In this document: positions 30,773 to 40,492 of the stretch, piece after piece
Layout: every line of letters starts with the position of its first letter
Position numbering within the stretch: position 1 is the stretch's first letter
Assembly: GCA_018335695.1 (NCBI GenBank)
Contig: JAGXRV010000060.1
Coordinates: 1 to 43,664, forward strand
Source: Clostridium sp.
GTDB lineage: Bacteria; Bacillota; Dethiobacteria; Dethiobacterales; Dethiobacteraceae
DNA length: 43,664 nucleotides
Direction: 5' to 3'
Notes under the pieces: generated by a model
Told to the model about the DNA's origin: nothing
The model's input: only the letters and a program-made list of their open reading frames with translations
Database searches by the model: none
Translations under genes and position numbers: made by a program

Positions 30773-32887
30773 TTGAAACGAAACACAGTAGCAAGCACGA
30801 CTGTGCGAAGAAGACTAATCTTTCTTTTCGGCTGTGCCGTGTTGGCGATTTTTGCGCTGACTTTGCGGCTGTTTTGGATTCAGGTAGTAATCGCGGGAGA
30901 TTTACGGGCGAAGGCCTGGGATCAGATCATGCGCAGAGAGCGAGTAATTGCGCCACGCGGTGATATTTTTGACCGAAACGGGAGGCTTTTGGCGGGCAGT
31001 GCCAGCTCGGTATCTGTGCTTGCTTATCCGGCGCAAATTACAGATAAAGAAGAGACGGCGCGTTTGCTGGCGCCAATTTTAGCGCTTGATGAAGCCGTTT
31101 TGCTCGAGCGACTGAGCAGAAGAACCGGAGGCGTCTACCTGCGGCGCAAAATATCGGAGGAAGCTGCTTTGGAGATTCGCAAGCTGGATCTTGGCGGCAT
31201 CCGGTTTACACTGGAACCTAGGCGCTACTATCCGCACAATAATTTGGCTGCCCAGCTGATTGGTTTTATGGGGCTGGATGATGGGAGAAGCGGACTGGAA
31301 TATAAGTATGAGCAGGAACTTAGAGGTCGGGATGGACTGATAACTTTTGAAAGCGACGGACTGGGCCGGCAAATACCGCAGGGGGTGCAGAACTACACGC
31401 CGCCGGTTGACGGCAATGATCTGTTTTTGACGATTGACCGCAATATCCAATTTATTGTCGAGCAGGAAATGGAACGGGCGATGCTGGAACTGCAGCCTAA
31501 GGGAATTAACGTGATTGCCTTAGACCCTCGCAGCGGCGAGGTGTTAGCGATTGCCGGTGCGCCAAGTTTTGATCCAAACAATTTTGCCGATTACCCCGAG
31601 AAAAATTGGAGGCTCTCACCTATCACCGATACTTTTGAACCGGGGTCTACTTTTAAGCTGGTAACGTTGGCGGCTGCTATTGAAGAAGGTCAATTTCGTG
31701 CCAATGAGGGATTTTACTGTTCAGGCTCAATGGTAGTGGCAGGCAGAGTCATCGGTTGTTGGACCAGAAGCAGGGGCGGGCACGGCGCGATTAATTTTAC
31801 AGAAGTTGTTCTTGGTTCCTGCAACCCCGGTTTTATTACTTTGGGACAGCGGATAACCGCGCCAAAACTGCTCCAATACATAGAAGCTTTCGGCTTTGGT
31901 CAGCGTTCGGGCATTGACGCTATCGGTGAAGGTGTTGGTATTTTGTTTACACCGGAGCAATTAGGACCGGTGGAGGCTGCCACTACAACCTTTGGGCAGG
32001 GTGTTTCTGTTACGCCGCTGCAGCAGGTGATGGCAGTGGCGGCGATGGCTAATGGCGGCTATTTGATGAGGCCTTATGTTGTCAGAGAGATCCGAGACAG
32101 CCAAGGAGCGACAGTCCGCAGGAATGAGCCTCAGGTGGTGCGCCGCGTTGTTTCCGGCGAAACTGCCCGGGAAGTAACCAGGATAATGGAACTCGTAGTT
32201 ACCGAGGGCAGCGGAATTAACGCTTTCATAGAAGGCTACCGGCTTGCGGGCAAAACCGGGACAGCACAAAAAATAGGCGCTGACGGCCGTTATATTGCCG
32301 GGGAATATATTCTTTCTTTTATCGGGTTTGCGCCTGTGGAAGATCCGCAAGTATTGATCTATATTGCCGTCGATGCGCCGCAGGTAGGGGTACAGTGGGG
32401 CTCTCTTGTGGCTGCGCCGATGTTTAAACAAATGATGGAGCGTATTTTGGCTTATTTAGATATTCCGCCGGCAAGCAATGTGGAGAATGAGCCTCCCAAA
32501 ATGGTTAATGTGCCTGATTTGGTAGGTTTGTCGGTGGATGAAGCAAGCGCGCTTCTGGATACAGCCGGACTGCGAATTCGTTTTATAGGCAGTGGCGGAA
32601 AAATCCTGAATCAGACGCCTAAGGCGGGGGCAAAAGTGCCGCTGCATACACAAATCTTAGCTCATCTTGGCGGAGAAGAAGCGCAAAGCGAAGTGCTTGT
32701 GCCTGCTCTGACCGGCAAGACAATGCGTGAAGCCGGAGAAATCTTGGGTTGGCTTGGTCTAAGGATGAACAGCAGCGGTTCCGGCGTGGCTGTCAGCCAG
32801 GAACCGGAGCCGCAGTCACTCGTGCCGGTAAACACAATTATCAACGTAAAGTTTGCTTCTCCCGGTGAAAGCGAGCAGGAAAGATAA
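30773..32887 (+). CDS. Class B penicillin-binding transpeptidase with two PASTA domains
   Basis: This cross-links septal (or spore cortex) peptidoglycan outside the membrane. The 704-residue protein has an N-terminal anchor (about 13-38), a PBP dimer domain (APRGDIFDRNG at 60), and a transpeptidase domain with Ser292-x-x-Lys295 (STFK), Ser349-Cys-Asn351 and Lys494-Thr-Gly496. Two C-terminal PASTA repeats (about 578-632 and 640-697) follow. PASTA domains are seen both in SpoVD and in PbpB. Only one such gene is present at this position, whereas Bacillus and many relatives have both, so division versus sporulation role is unresolved. The start is TTG 30773 after GGGAGGG. Confidence 0.93.
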   Translation: MKRNTVASTTVRRRLIFLFGCAVLAIFALTLRLFWIQVVIAGDLRAKAWDQIMRRERVIAPRGDIFDRNGRLLAGSASSVSVLAYPAQITDKEETARLLAPILALDEAVLLERLSRRTGGVYLRRKISEEAALEIRKLDLGGIRFTLEPRRYYPHNNLAAQLIGFMGLDDGRSGLEYKYEQELRGRDGLITFESDGLGRQIPQGVQNYTPPVDGNDLFLTIDRNIQFIVEQEMERAMLELQPKGINVIALDPRSGEVLAIAGAPSFDPNNFADYPEKNWRLSPITDTFEPGSTFKLVTLAAAIEEGQFRANEGFYCSGSMVVAGRVIGCWTRSRGGHGAINFTEVVLGSCNPGFITLGQRITAPKLLQYIEAFGFGQRSGIDAIGEGVGILFTPEQLGPVEAATTTFGQGVSVTPLQQVMAVAAMANGGYLMRPYVVREIRDSQGATVRRNEPQVVRRVVSGETAREVTRIMELVVTEGSGINAFIEGYRLAGKTGTAQKIGADGRYIAGEYILSFIGFAPVEDPQVLIYIAVDAPQVGVQWGSLVAAPMFKQMMERILAYLDIPPASNVENEPPKMVNVPDLVGLSVDEASALLDTAGLRIRFIGSGGKILNQTPKAGAKVPLHTQILAHLGGEEAQSEVLVPALTGKTMREAGEILGWLGLRMNSSGSGVAVSQEPEPQSLVPVNTIINVKFASPGESEQER

Positions 32888-32969
32888 GGAGTTGCCGGAG
32901 TGTTGTTCTGTTGTAAAGCTATTGATTTTGCAGGCATGATTGCGGTGAAGAGGGGGGAATACTAGGAGC

Positions 32970-34496
32970 ATGAAAACTCTTGCTGAACTGCTGAAGGTGC
33001 TGCTTCATAAAGAGGTCCGGGGGCATGTTGAGATAGCGGTAAGCGGGCTTGCTTATCATTCCGAAAAAGTCAAGCCGGGGGATGTGTTTTTTTGCTTGCC
33101 CGGTGCCCGTTCACACGGCAAGCGTTATATGGCTGAGGCGGAGGCTGCGGGTGCAGTGGCGATAGTTACCGATCTGCCGGAAGTTGAAACGTCAGTCACG
33201 TTAGTCAGAGTGCCGGAAATAAGGATGGCGTTAGCACTTCTCTCGGCTCATTTTTATGATTATCCCTCGCGTGAACTGGTGTTGACCGGCGTTACAGGGA
33301 CAAACGGAAAAACAACTGTTACACATTTAATTGATGCGTTGCTTGCAAGCAGTGGTGCTGTCACCGGTCTGATCGGTACGGTACGTTATCATATAGGCGG
33401 TGTAGAATATCCTTCACTGGCTACTACTCCGGAGGCAAATGAGCTGCAAGCGTTGTTGCGCAGGATGCGCACAGCAGGTGTGACCCACGCAACGATGGAG
33501 GTTTCCTCTCATGCGCTTGCTTTACAGAGAACGATTGGCTGTGACTTCGATACGGTAGTCCTGACAAATGTGACAGAAGACCATCTGGACTTTCACAAAA
33601 CTTTTGAGCATTATTTAGGAAGCAAAATCAAACTTTTTTCCTCTCTGGGCTCTTTCCCTTTGAAGGGAGGACGGCCTCGCCGGGCTGTAATTAACGGAGA
33701 TGATGCGCACTGGGATTGTTTTGCGGATCAGACTCCGGCGGAAGTGCTTTTGTACGGCCTTTCTCCCCGCTGTCAGATCCGTGCGTCTGCAGTGCAGGTT
33801 TTGCGTGAGGGAGTCAGCTTCAAGTTGGCTACGCCTGTAGGTTCCACAACAGTTAGATTGAAAATGACCGGTCTATTTTCTGTTTATAACGCTTTGGCGG
33901 CGATAGCGGTGGCCTATTTGGAAGGCTTGCCTCTTGACCGTATTCAGTCTGTTTTGGAAGGGATAAGCGGAATTCCCGGCCGCTTTGAGTTGGTTGATGC
34001 AGGTCAGGATTATACCGTGATTGTCGATTACGCCCATACGCCTGATGGTTTGACAAATGTGTTGCGGGCAGTACGGGAATTTGCGCCTGCACGGGTGTTG
34101 ACAGTCTTTGGCTGCGGTGGCGATCGTGACCGCACAAAGCGGCCGTTGATGGGTGAAGAGGCGGGAAAATACAGTGACTATTGCGTGGTTACCTCGGATA
34201 ATCCGCGGACGGAAGAGCCGGGGGAAATTATAGCCGAAATACTGCCGGGGCTGCTGCGAACCATAGGCGAGGGCGGTTTTGAAGTGCAACCCGACAGAAA
34301 AGATGCGATTGCGCGCGCGCTGGAACTTGCTCAGGCGGATGATATTGTGGTAATCGCCGGCAAAGGACATGAGACAACTCAAATATTTTCTGACCACACA
34401 ATTTCCTTTGACGATCGGCAGATTGCGAGGGAACTGATTCAAAGGCGGGAAGCAACCGATGGAGATGATACTAAAGGAAATTTGCGCGGCAGTTGA
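32970..34496 (+). CDS. murE: UDP-MurNAc-tripeptide synthetase MurE (meso-DAP type)
   Basis: This adds the third amino acid to UDP-MurNAc-L-Ala-D-Glu. The 508-residue protein has the ATP loop GTNGKTT (110-116), the SKIKLF segment near 218-223 that carries the carbamylated lysine, and FGCGGDRD near 380. The specificity motif DNPR at 410-413 marks meso-diaminopimelate adders (L-Lys types differ here). The wall is therefore predicted to be DAP-type. The ATG lies 82 bp after the PBP gene. Its end overlaps murF by 38 bp. Confidence 0.95.
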   Translation: MKTLAELLKVLLHKEVRGHVEIAVSGLAYHSEKVKPGDVFFCLPGARSHGKRYMAEAEAAGAVAIVTDLPEVETSVTLVRVPEIRMALALLSAHFYDYPSRELVLTGVTGTNGKTTVTHLIDALLASSGAVTGLIGTVRYHIGGVEYPSLATTPEANELQALLRRMRTAGVTHATMEVSSHALALQRTIGCDFDTVVLTNVTEDHLDFHKTFEHYLGSKIKLFSSLGSFPLKGGRPRRAVINGDDAHWDCFADQTPAEVLLYGLSPRCQIRASAVQVLREGVSFKLATPVGSTTVRLKMTGLFSVYNALAAIAVAYLEGLPLDRIQSVLEGISGIPGRFELVDAGQDYTVIVDYAHTPDGLTNVLRAVREFAPARVLTVFGCGGDRDRTKRPLMGEEAGKYSDYCVVTSDNPRTEEPGEIIAEILPGLLRTIGEGGFEVQPDRKDAIARALELAQADDIVVIAGKGHETTQIFSDHTISFDDRQIARELIQRREATDGDDTKGNLRGS

Positions 34497-35850
34497 CGGC
34501 AGGCTGCTCGTCCCCGCTATGCCAGACAGGCGAGTAAACTGCTTGAGTATTGATTCGCGGGTTATTTCGGCTACCGATTTTTTTGTACCGCTTGCGGGAA
34601 CAAGAACGGACGGTCATAAATTTATTGCGCAAGCCGCTCAAAACGGTGCCATCGGTTGTTTCTCTTCTGCGGAGAGGACTATTTCTTACCCGGAAGGGAT
34701 GACAGTAATCGGCGTGCCCAGCCCGCTTGCGGCTCTGCAACAGTTAGCAGCAGTATATAGGCAAAAGTTTGAGCTGCCGGTGGTGGCTGTCACCGGCTCG
34801 GTGGGAAAAACTACAACAAAAGAATTGATAGCGGCAACACTTTCTGTAAGTTTAAAGACATTAAAAACCGAGGGGAATTTAAATAATCATCTTGGGGTGC
34901 CTCTGATGCTCTCGCGGCTTGATTCCAGCCATCAGGCGGCCGTGCTGGAAATGGGCATGAGCGGATTCGGAGAGATTGAGCTGCTGGCACGGCTTGCCCG
35001 GCCCAGCGTGGCGGTAATTACAAACATTGGAGAATCACATTTGGAAGCGGTGGGCAGCCGCCAGGGAATCGCCAAGGCAAAGTGTGAACTTTTACCCTAT
35101 GTTTCCCCAAATGGGACGGTAGTGGCCAATGCTGATGAAAGTTTGCTTGTGCCGTATTTAGAGCAAGTCGATTGCCAAGTGATTACTTTTGGTTTTTCCG
35201 CGGGCGCCGCAGTACGCTGCGTTGCCATCGGCAAAGATAAGGGGAGATTATCTGTAAAGGTTGAGCAGACCGGGTATGCGCCGTTGACACTGTTTTCTCC
35301 GCTTCCCGGACGCCATAATATCTATAATTTGCTGGCGGCGTTGGCAGTAGGCAGGTTGCTTGGCTTGACAGATGAAGAATTTAATGCCGGATTGGCTCGC
35401 ATCTCTATAAGTGGAATGCGGCTGGAGAAGGTACAGACCCCCTCGGGGATTAATGTGCTAAATGATGCGTATAACGCCAGCCCCACATCAATGGCGGCTG
35501 CCATCGACGTTTTATCGGAACAGGCTGGAGACGCTGCAAAGATTGCGGTGCTGGGCGATATGTTGGAGTTGGGTGGGTTTGAGGAAGAAGGACACAGGAA
35601 AATCGGCAATTTAGTGGCTGCTCACGCTTTGGATGCCTTAATTGTCTTGGGCGGGCGGGCGCAAATCATTGCCGATGCCGCCATAGCAGCCGGCTATCCG
35701 CGTGAGCGGGTGTTTCGACCTGTATCGCACAGCGCTGCCGCAAATCTGCTTGTGCAATTAGCCGGGTCCGGTGACTGGGCGTTGCTGAAGGGGTCTCGTG
35801 GCATGCGGATGGAAGATGTTTTGGCGGAGTTGTTGGAGGGGGAAAAATGA
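34459..35850 (+). CDS. murF: UDP-MurNAc-pentapeptide synthetase MurF
   Basis: This adds D-Ala-D-Ala to the tripeptide precursor. The 463-residue protein has the ATP loop TGSVGKTTTKE near 109-119, the substrate segment NLNNHLGVPL, and the C-terminal LNDAYNASPTSM and VLGDMLELG motifs. The ATG at 34459 lies inside the end of murE; ATG 34465 is an alternative. The overlap indicates coupled translation. It ends in a 4-bp overlap with mraY. Confidence 0.95.
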   Translation: MEMILKEICAAVDGRLLVPAMPDRRVNCLSIDSRVISATDFFVPLAGTRTDGHKFIAQAAQNGAIGCFSSAERTISYPEGMTVIGVPSPLAALQQLAAVYRQKFELPVVAVTGSVGKTTTKELIAATLSVSLKTLKTEGNLNNHLGVPLMLSRLDSSHQAAVLEMGMSGFGEIELLARLARPSVAVITNIGESHLEAVGSRQGIAKAKCELLPYVSPNGTVVANADESLLVPYLEQVDCQVITFGFSAGAAVRCVAIGKDKGRLSVKVEQTGYAPLTLFSPLPGRHNIYNLLAALAVGRLLGLTDEEFNAGLARISISGMRLEKVQTPSGINVLNDAYNASPTSMAAAIDVLSEQAGDAAKIAVLGDMLELGGFEEEGHRKIGNLVAAHALDALIVLGGRAQIIADAAIAAGYPRERVFRPVSHSAAANLLVQLAGSGDWALLKGSRGMRMEDVLAELLEGEK

Positions 35851-36809
35851 ACCAGGTTTTAATACAGACAGCTCTAGTGGCTTTTCTGGCGGGGATTATT
35901 CTGGCCCCGCTGTTTATTCGCCTCTTTCGACAATTAGATTTGGGGCAACAGATCAGGGAGGATGGGCCTAGCAGACACTTTAAAAAAGCAGGGACTCCTA
36001 CGATGGGCGGCGTAATTTTTTTATTATCTTTTTTGCCGCCCGTGCTGATTTTTGCACCGCAGACTTTGCCGCTCTACTTAGCTGTGCTGATGACGCTTGG
36101 TAACGGATTAGTTGGCTTTTTTGACGATTATCTGAAAGTTGTGCGCAAACAGTCATTGGGACTTAAGGCGCGCAGTAAGCTATTGGGACAGCTTTTGCTG
36201 GTTGTTTTCTTTTTTGTTGCCTGGCGATGGCTGGGAGGCGACACGGCGCTTGTGATTCCTTTTACAGCGATTGCCGTCGAGCTGGGAGAATTGGGTTATT
36301 TTCTCTTTCTAGTCCTGTTTTTCCTCGGCACGACTAATGCAGTCAATTTGACGGATGGGATTGATGGCTTGGCGGCAGGCACCGCTATCTTAGCATTTTT
36401 AGCTTACACGATTCTGGCAGATGCTCAGGAATCAGTCGCGCTTGCTCAATTTGGTGCTGCGATGATCGGCGGAGTTTTTGCTTTCCTAATCTATAATGTG
36501 CATCCTGCCCGCGTTTTCATGGGCGATGTTGGTTCTTTGGCACTGGGCGGCGCGTTGGCCTCTATGGCTGTGTTGACCAAAACGGAACTTTATCTTGTCA
36601 TTATCGGCGGCGTTTTTGTGCTGGAAACTTTATCTGTAATTATTCAAGTGATCTTCTTCAAATTAACCGGTAGACGGGTTTTTCGGATGAGTCCTCTCCA
36701 CCATCATTATGAACTGGGCGGACATGGTGAGTGGCGAGTCGTCACAGGCTTTTGGGCCGTAGGCTTTATGTTTGCTGTAGTAGGGCTGTTGGAGTTGGGA
36801 GCATTGTAG
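35847..36809 (+). CDS. mraY: Phospho-MurNAc-pentapeptide transferase MraY
   Basis: This moves phospho-MurNAc-pentapeptide from UDP to undecaprenyl phosphate, giving lipid I. The 320-residue protein has about ten membrane helices, the acidic loop FFDDYLKVV, NLTDGIDGLA and the C-terminal HHHYELGG segment, all conserved active-site elements, plus FMGDVGSLALGG. The ATG overlaps the murF stop by four bases. Confidence 0.96.
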   Translation: MNQVLIQTALVAFLAGIILAPLFIRLFRQLDLGQQIREDGPSRHFKKAGTPTMGGVIFLLSFLPPVLIFAPQTLPLYLAVLMTLGNGLVGFFDDYLKVVRKQSLGLKARSKLLGQLLLVVFFFVAWRWLGGDTALVIPFTAIAVELGELGYFLFLVLFFLGTTNAVNLTDGIDGLAAGTAILAFLAYTILADAQESVALAQFGAAMIGGVFAFLIYNVHPARVFMGDVGSLALGGALASMAVLTKTELYLVIIGGVFVLETLSVIIQVIFFKLTGRRVFRMSPLHHHYELGGHGEWRVVTGFWAVGFMFAVVGLLELGAL

Positions 36810-36823
36810 GGAAAGGAAGATAA

Positions 36824-38194
36824 ATGTTGCTGAAGCTGGAAGGAAAACAGACGGTGGTGATAGGTGCCGCCAGAAGCGGCGTAGCAAGCGCCAAGTTGCT
36901 TTTGCAGCAAGGCGCATTAGTGACAATCAATGATTGCCGCTCGTCTGACGAGTTGCGGCGGGAAGCAGAGCTGCCGGCAAGCAACGAAGCGTTACGGATT
37001 ATCGGCGGTGGTCACCCGGCAGAGATTGTTAATCAAGATGTGGTATTGGTGGTAAAAAGTCCTGGGGTGCCGGATAGCTTGCCTCCGCTTCTGAGAGCTA
37101 AAGAGCTGGGTATCCCGGTGATCGCGGAAGTGGAGCTGGCTTATTGGCTTTTGGAGTGTTTGCTTGTTGCAATTACCGGCACTAACGGAAAAACTACGAC
37201 TACCGCCTTGACCGGGGAAATGTATAGAGCCGCCGGGAAAAAGACGGCTGTGGCCGGCAATATCGGTTTGCCGCTGTCGGCCGTAGTTTTAGCCGGAGAG
37301 CGGCCTGAGGTTGTGGTGGCGGAATTGAGCAGTTTTCAATTAGAAGGAACAGGTACTTTCCGCCCGCAGTTAGCAACCGTCTTAAATATTTCGCCTGATC
37401 ATCTTGACCGTCACAGCAGTATGGATGCTTACAGGGAAGCGAAAGCAAAAATCTTTGCCAATCAAGGACCGACGGATATTTTAGTGTTAAATGCGGATGA
37501 CCCGGAGGCTTATGCTTTAAAAGACTTGCCTGCCTCCCAGGTTTATCTTTTTAGTCGCCTGAAGGAAGTAGCACGCGGCGCTTTCTTGCGTCACGGTTTT
37601 TTGGTGTTACGGGATGGGGAGCGGGAAGCAGTTCTTTGTCGTCAGGAGGAAATATGTATTCCGGGGACACATAATCAGGAGAACGCCTTGGCGGCCTCAT
37701 TATTGGCATGGCTTGGCGGGGTTGGGGCGGAAGTTATTGCCGATGTGTTGCGCCGCTTCCCCGGTGTTCCTCATCGTTTAGAATATCTGGGGTGTGTAAA
37801 CGGCGTTCATTTTGTCAATGATTCCAAGGGAACAAATATTGATGCTGCGATGAAGGCCTTAGCCGCATTGCCGGAGAAAAAAGTGCTGATTGCAGGCGGA
37901 TATGATAAAGGCGCTGATTTTGCAATCTTTGCCGCTGCTGTAAAGGAACATGTTTCTCATGCTGTCGTAATTGGGCAGGTGGCAAAACGTCTGACTGCCG
38001 CCTTTGATGAGGCTGGTTTTAGTGCTTATGATCTGGCAGTCACTTTTGAAGAGGCGGTAAGCATTGCTTTTCGGCAAGCGCAGCCGGGTGAGACTGTGCT
38101 CTTGTCGCCCGCCTGTGCTTCTTGGGATATGTTTAACAGTTTTGAAGAACGAGGAGAGCGGTTCAAAAAGGCAGTCAGGAAGTTGGGGGGATAA
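36824..38194 (+). CDS. murD: UDP-MurNAc-L-Ala D-glutamate ligase MurD
   Basis: This adds D-Glu to UDP-MurNAc-L-Ala. The 456-residue protein has an N-terminal Rossmann-like fold (VIGAARSGVASAKLL), the ATP loop TGTNGKTTTTAL near 117-128, ISPDHLDRH and NDSKGTNIDA. The C-terminal domain has LIAGGYDKGADF and LSPACASWDMF, typical of MurD. The ATG follows AAAGGAAG, 14 bp after mraY. Confidence 0.96.
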   Translation: MLLKLEGKQTVVIGAARSGVASAKLLLQQGALVTINDCRSSDELRREAELPASNEALRIIGGGHPAEIVNQDVVLVVKSPGVPDSLPPLLRAKELGIPVIAEVELAYWLLECLLVAITGTNGKTTTTALTGEMYRAAGKKTAVAGNIGLPLSAVVLAGERPEVVVAELSSFQLEGTGTFRPQLATVLNISPDHLDRHSSMDAYREAKAKIFANQGPTDILVLNADDPEAYALKDLPASQVYLFSRLKEVARGAFLRHGFLVLRDGEREAVLCRQEEICIPGTHNQENALAASLLAWLGGVGAEVIADVLRRFPGVPHRLEYLGCVNGVHFVNDSKGTNIDAAMKALAALPEKKVLIAGGYDKGADFAIFAAAVKEHVSHAVVIGQVAKRLTAAFDEAGFSAYDLAVTFEEAVSIAFRQAQPGETVLLSPACASWDMFNSFEERGERFKKAVRKLGG

Positions 38195-38197
38195 GAG

Positions 38198-39313
38198 ATG
38201 GCCGGGAGGATCAACCGGAACATCAAAACAAAGGAAGCAGATTTTATAATTTTATTTGCAGCTTTGACGCTTGTCTCTTTCGGGATTGTCATGGTGTTTA
38301 GTGCCAGCCTCTGGATTGCTGAGGCTGGCCGGGGCGATTCTTTTTTTCACTTGCGTCGCCAGGCGATGTGGGCTTTGTTAGGTTTGGCGGGCATGTTCTT
38401 CTTTAGTAATTATGATTACAGGAAACTGAAGCGCTGGGTTAACGCGGCGCTTTTGATAAGCCTTTTATTGCTCCTCGCAGTTTTTATTCCCGGTATAGGT
38501 GTGGAAATCAATGCGGCACGACGTTGGATAGGTATCGGCGGCTTTACAGGGCAGCCGTCAGATTTTGCCAGAGTAGCATTGATAATGTTTGCTGCCGCCT
38601 ATTTGTCACGAAAAGATATCCGGATGAACAAATTCCTGGAAGGGCCTTTTCCTGTGCTTGCGGTTCTTGGGCTTTTTTTTCTTTTGATTTTGCTGCAGCC
38701 TGATCTGGGAACGGCGTTAGCTATGGCCGCCACAATTATGATTATTATTTTTGCCGCAGGTATACCTTTATACCAGTTAGGCTTAATTGCCGTCCTGTCG
38801 CTGCCGGCTTCGCTTTATTTAATGGTCAGTGAGCCTTACCGCTTGCGCCGCATGATGTCGTTTTTAGACCCATGGGCTGACCCTCTAAACACCGGATATC
38901 AGATTATCCAGTCGCTTTATGCGCTGGGGCCGGGCGGCTTGTTTGGGGTGGGTTTGGGACGGGGGCGTCAGAAACTTTTTTTTCTGCCTGAGCCTCATAG
39001 TGATTTTATTTTTGCTGTAATCGGCGAGGAACTGGGTTTTATTGGCACAAGCAGTGTATTGCTTCTTTATTTACTTTTATTGTGGCGCGGATTTAAAGTG
39101 GCGCTGATGGCTCCCGACTCTTTTGGCAGTCTGCTGGCTACAGGGATTACGGCGATGATTGGTGTGCAGGCGTTAATCAATATCGGTGTAGTTACCGGCT
39201 CTCTCCCGGTTACCGGGATTAATCTGCCGTTAATCAGCGCTGGCGGCTCCTCGCTGCTTGTTATTTTGAGCAGTATCGGTATTCTGCTGAATATTTCTAA
39301 ACATTCCAGGTGA
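38198..39313 (+). CDS. ftsW: SEDS glycosyltransferase FtsW (or SpoVE)
   Basis: This polymerises lipid II with its partner class B PBP at the septum (or in the cortex if SpoVE). The 371-residue protein has about ten membrane helices with the SEDS signatures FFSNYDYRK, LLQPDLGTA, EPHSDFIFAVIGEELGF and GINLPLISAGGSS. ATG 38198 follows GGGGGG, three bases after murD. With one PBP in the cluster, only one such pair is encoded here. Confidence 0.94.
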   Translation: MAGRINRNIKTKEADFIILFAALTLVSFGIVMVFSASLWIAEAGRGDSFFHLRRQAMWALLGLAGMFFFSNYDYRKLKRWVNAALLISLLLLLAVFIPGIGVEINAARRWIGIGGFTGQPSDFARVALIMFAAAYLSRKDIRMNKFLEGPFPVLAVLGLFFLLILLQPDLGTALAMAATIMIIIFAAGIPLYQLGLIAVLSLPASLYLMVSEPYRLRRMMSFLDPWADPLNTGYQIIQSLYALGPGGLFGVGLGRGRQKLFFLPEPHSDFIFAVIGEELGFIGTSSVLLLYLLLLWRGFKVALMAPDSFGSLLATGITAMIGVQALINIGVVTGSLPVTGINLPLISAGGSSLLVILSSIGILLNISKHSR

Positions 39314-39328
39314 AGGGGCTGATTTGCC

Positions 39329-40426
39329 GTGCGTGTACTGTTTGCCGGTGGTGGCACAGGCGGCCATATTTATCCGGCTTTGGCTCTGGCTCGCCATTTG
39401 GTTGCCGCAGACAGGGCAGAAGTCTTGTTTGTGGGGACTCTGCGCGGCATGGAAAAGGAACTGATTCCGGCAGCCGGCTTTAGGCTGGAGACGATTCCGG
39501 TAGTCGGTATGCAGAGGCGTTTCTCTCTGCAAGCGGGACGAGCAGTATTTTTGGCCGCCTCTGCAGTGTTTGCCGCCGGGCGCCTAATCAGGATGTTTAA
39601 GCCGGATCTGGTTGTGGGAACAGGCGGTTATGTCGCAGGTCCGGTGGTGCTTGCCGCCTTTTTGTCGCGGATTCCGACTGTTATACATGAACAAAATTCC
39701 ATTCCCGGGCTGACAAATATTTTGCTCTCACGTATTGCCGGACGAGTTTGTCTTAGCTTTCCCGGTACGGAACATTATTTTCCGCGGCAGGCACGGACGG
39801 TGTTTACCGGAAATCCGCGGGCCTCGGAAGCAGTCTCTGCCTTAGGCAAGGAGACAGTCGAAGTGCTTTTGCGGCCGCAAAGACCCTTATTTTTATGTGT
39901 CGGCGGCAGTCATGGAGCGGCTAAACTTAACTTGGCGTTTTCGGAGGCGGTTGGGCAGGTGTTGCCTGCCTGTGACGCGCAGGCAATTTATATTACCGGG
40001 AAGCGTTATTTTGCCGAACTGGAAGCCAAGTTGGCTGCGCTGACTCTCCGTTTCCCAAATCGTCTGCATATCCTGCCTTATCATCCTGACTTGCCGGAGC
40101 TGCTTAGAAAGGCAGACCTTATAATCAGTCGAGCCGGTGCCACAACTTTGGCGGAAATTACCGCACTTGGCGTGCCGGCGCTGCTTGTGCCGTCGCCTAA
40201 TGTGACAAATAACCACCAAGAACATAATGCCAGATTTCTTGCGGAGCAGGGCGCAGCCGTCTTGCTAAAGGAGAGCAATTTAAGCGGTCAGAGTTTGTCT
40301 GAGCTGCTGATTGAACTGCTTGCCGACGGAAAACGGTTAAAAGAGATGGCAGCGGCGAGTCGAACGCTCGGTGTGCCTGACGCAGCCGAGAGGATGGCCG
40401 AGATAATTCGCAAATCGGCCAAGTAA
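39329..40426 (+). CDS. murG: UDP-GlcNAc transferase MurG
   Basis: This adds GlcNAc to lipid I, making lipid II, on the cytoplasmic membrane face. The 365-residue GT-B protein starts with the motif FAGGGTGGHIYPALALA and has the donor-site segments HEQNSIPGLTN, GGSHGA, SRAGATTLAEI and NNHQEHNA. The start is GTG 39329 after GAAGGGG. The next gene in many Clostridia would be murC, but here murB follows 66 bp downstream. Confidence 0.95.
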   Translation: MRVLFAGGGTGGHIYPALALARHLVAADRAEVLFVGTLRGMEKELIPAAGFRLETIPVVGMQRRFSLQAGRAVFLAASAVFAAGRLIRMFKPDLVVGTGGYVAGPVVLAAFLSRIPTVIHEQNSIPGLTNILLSRIAGRVCLSFPGTEHYFPRQARTVFTGNPRASEAVSALGKETVEVLLRPQRPLFLCVGGSHGAAKLNLAFSEAVGQVLPACDAQAIYITGKRYFAELEAKLAALTLRFPNRLHILPYHPDLPELLRKADLIISRAGATTLAEITALGVPALLVPSPNVTNNHQEHNARFLAEQGAAVLLKESNLSGQSLSELLIELLADGKRLKEMAAASRTLGVPDAAERMAEIIRKSAK

Positions 40427-40492
40427 AAAACACACTACAGCCGCCTTTGCATATTATAAATTACGCTACCGGTACGGCGCATGGAGGCAAGG

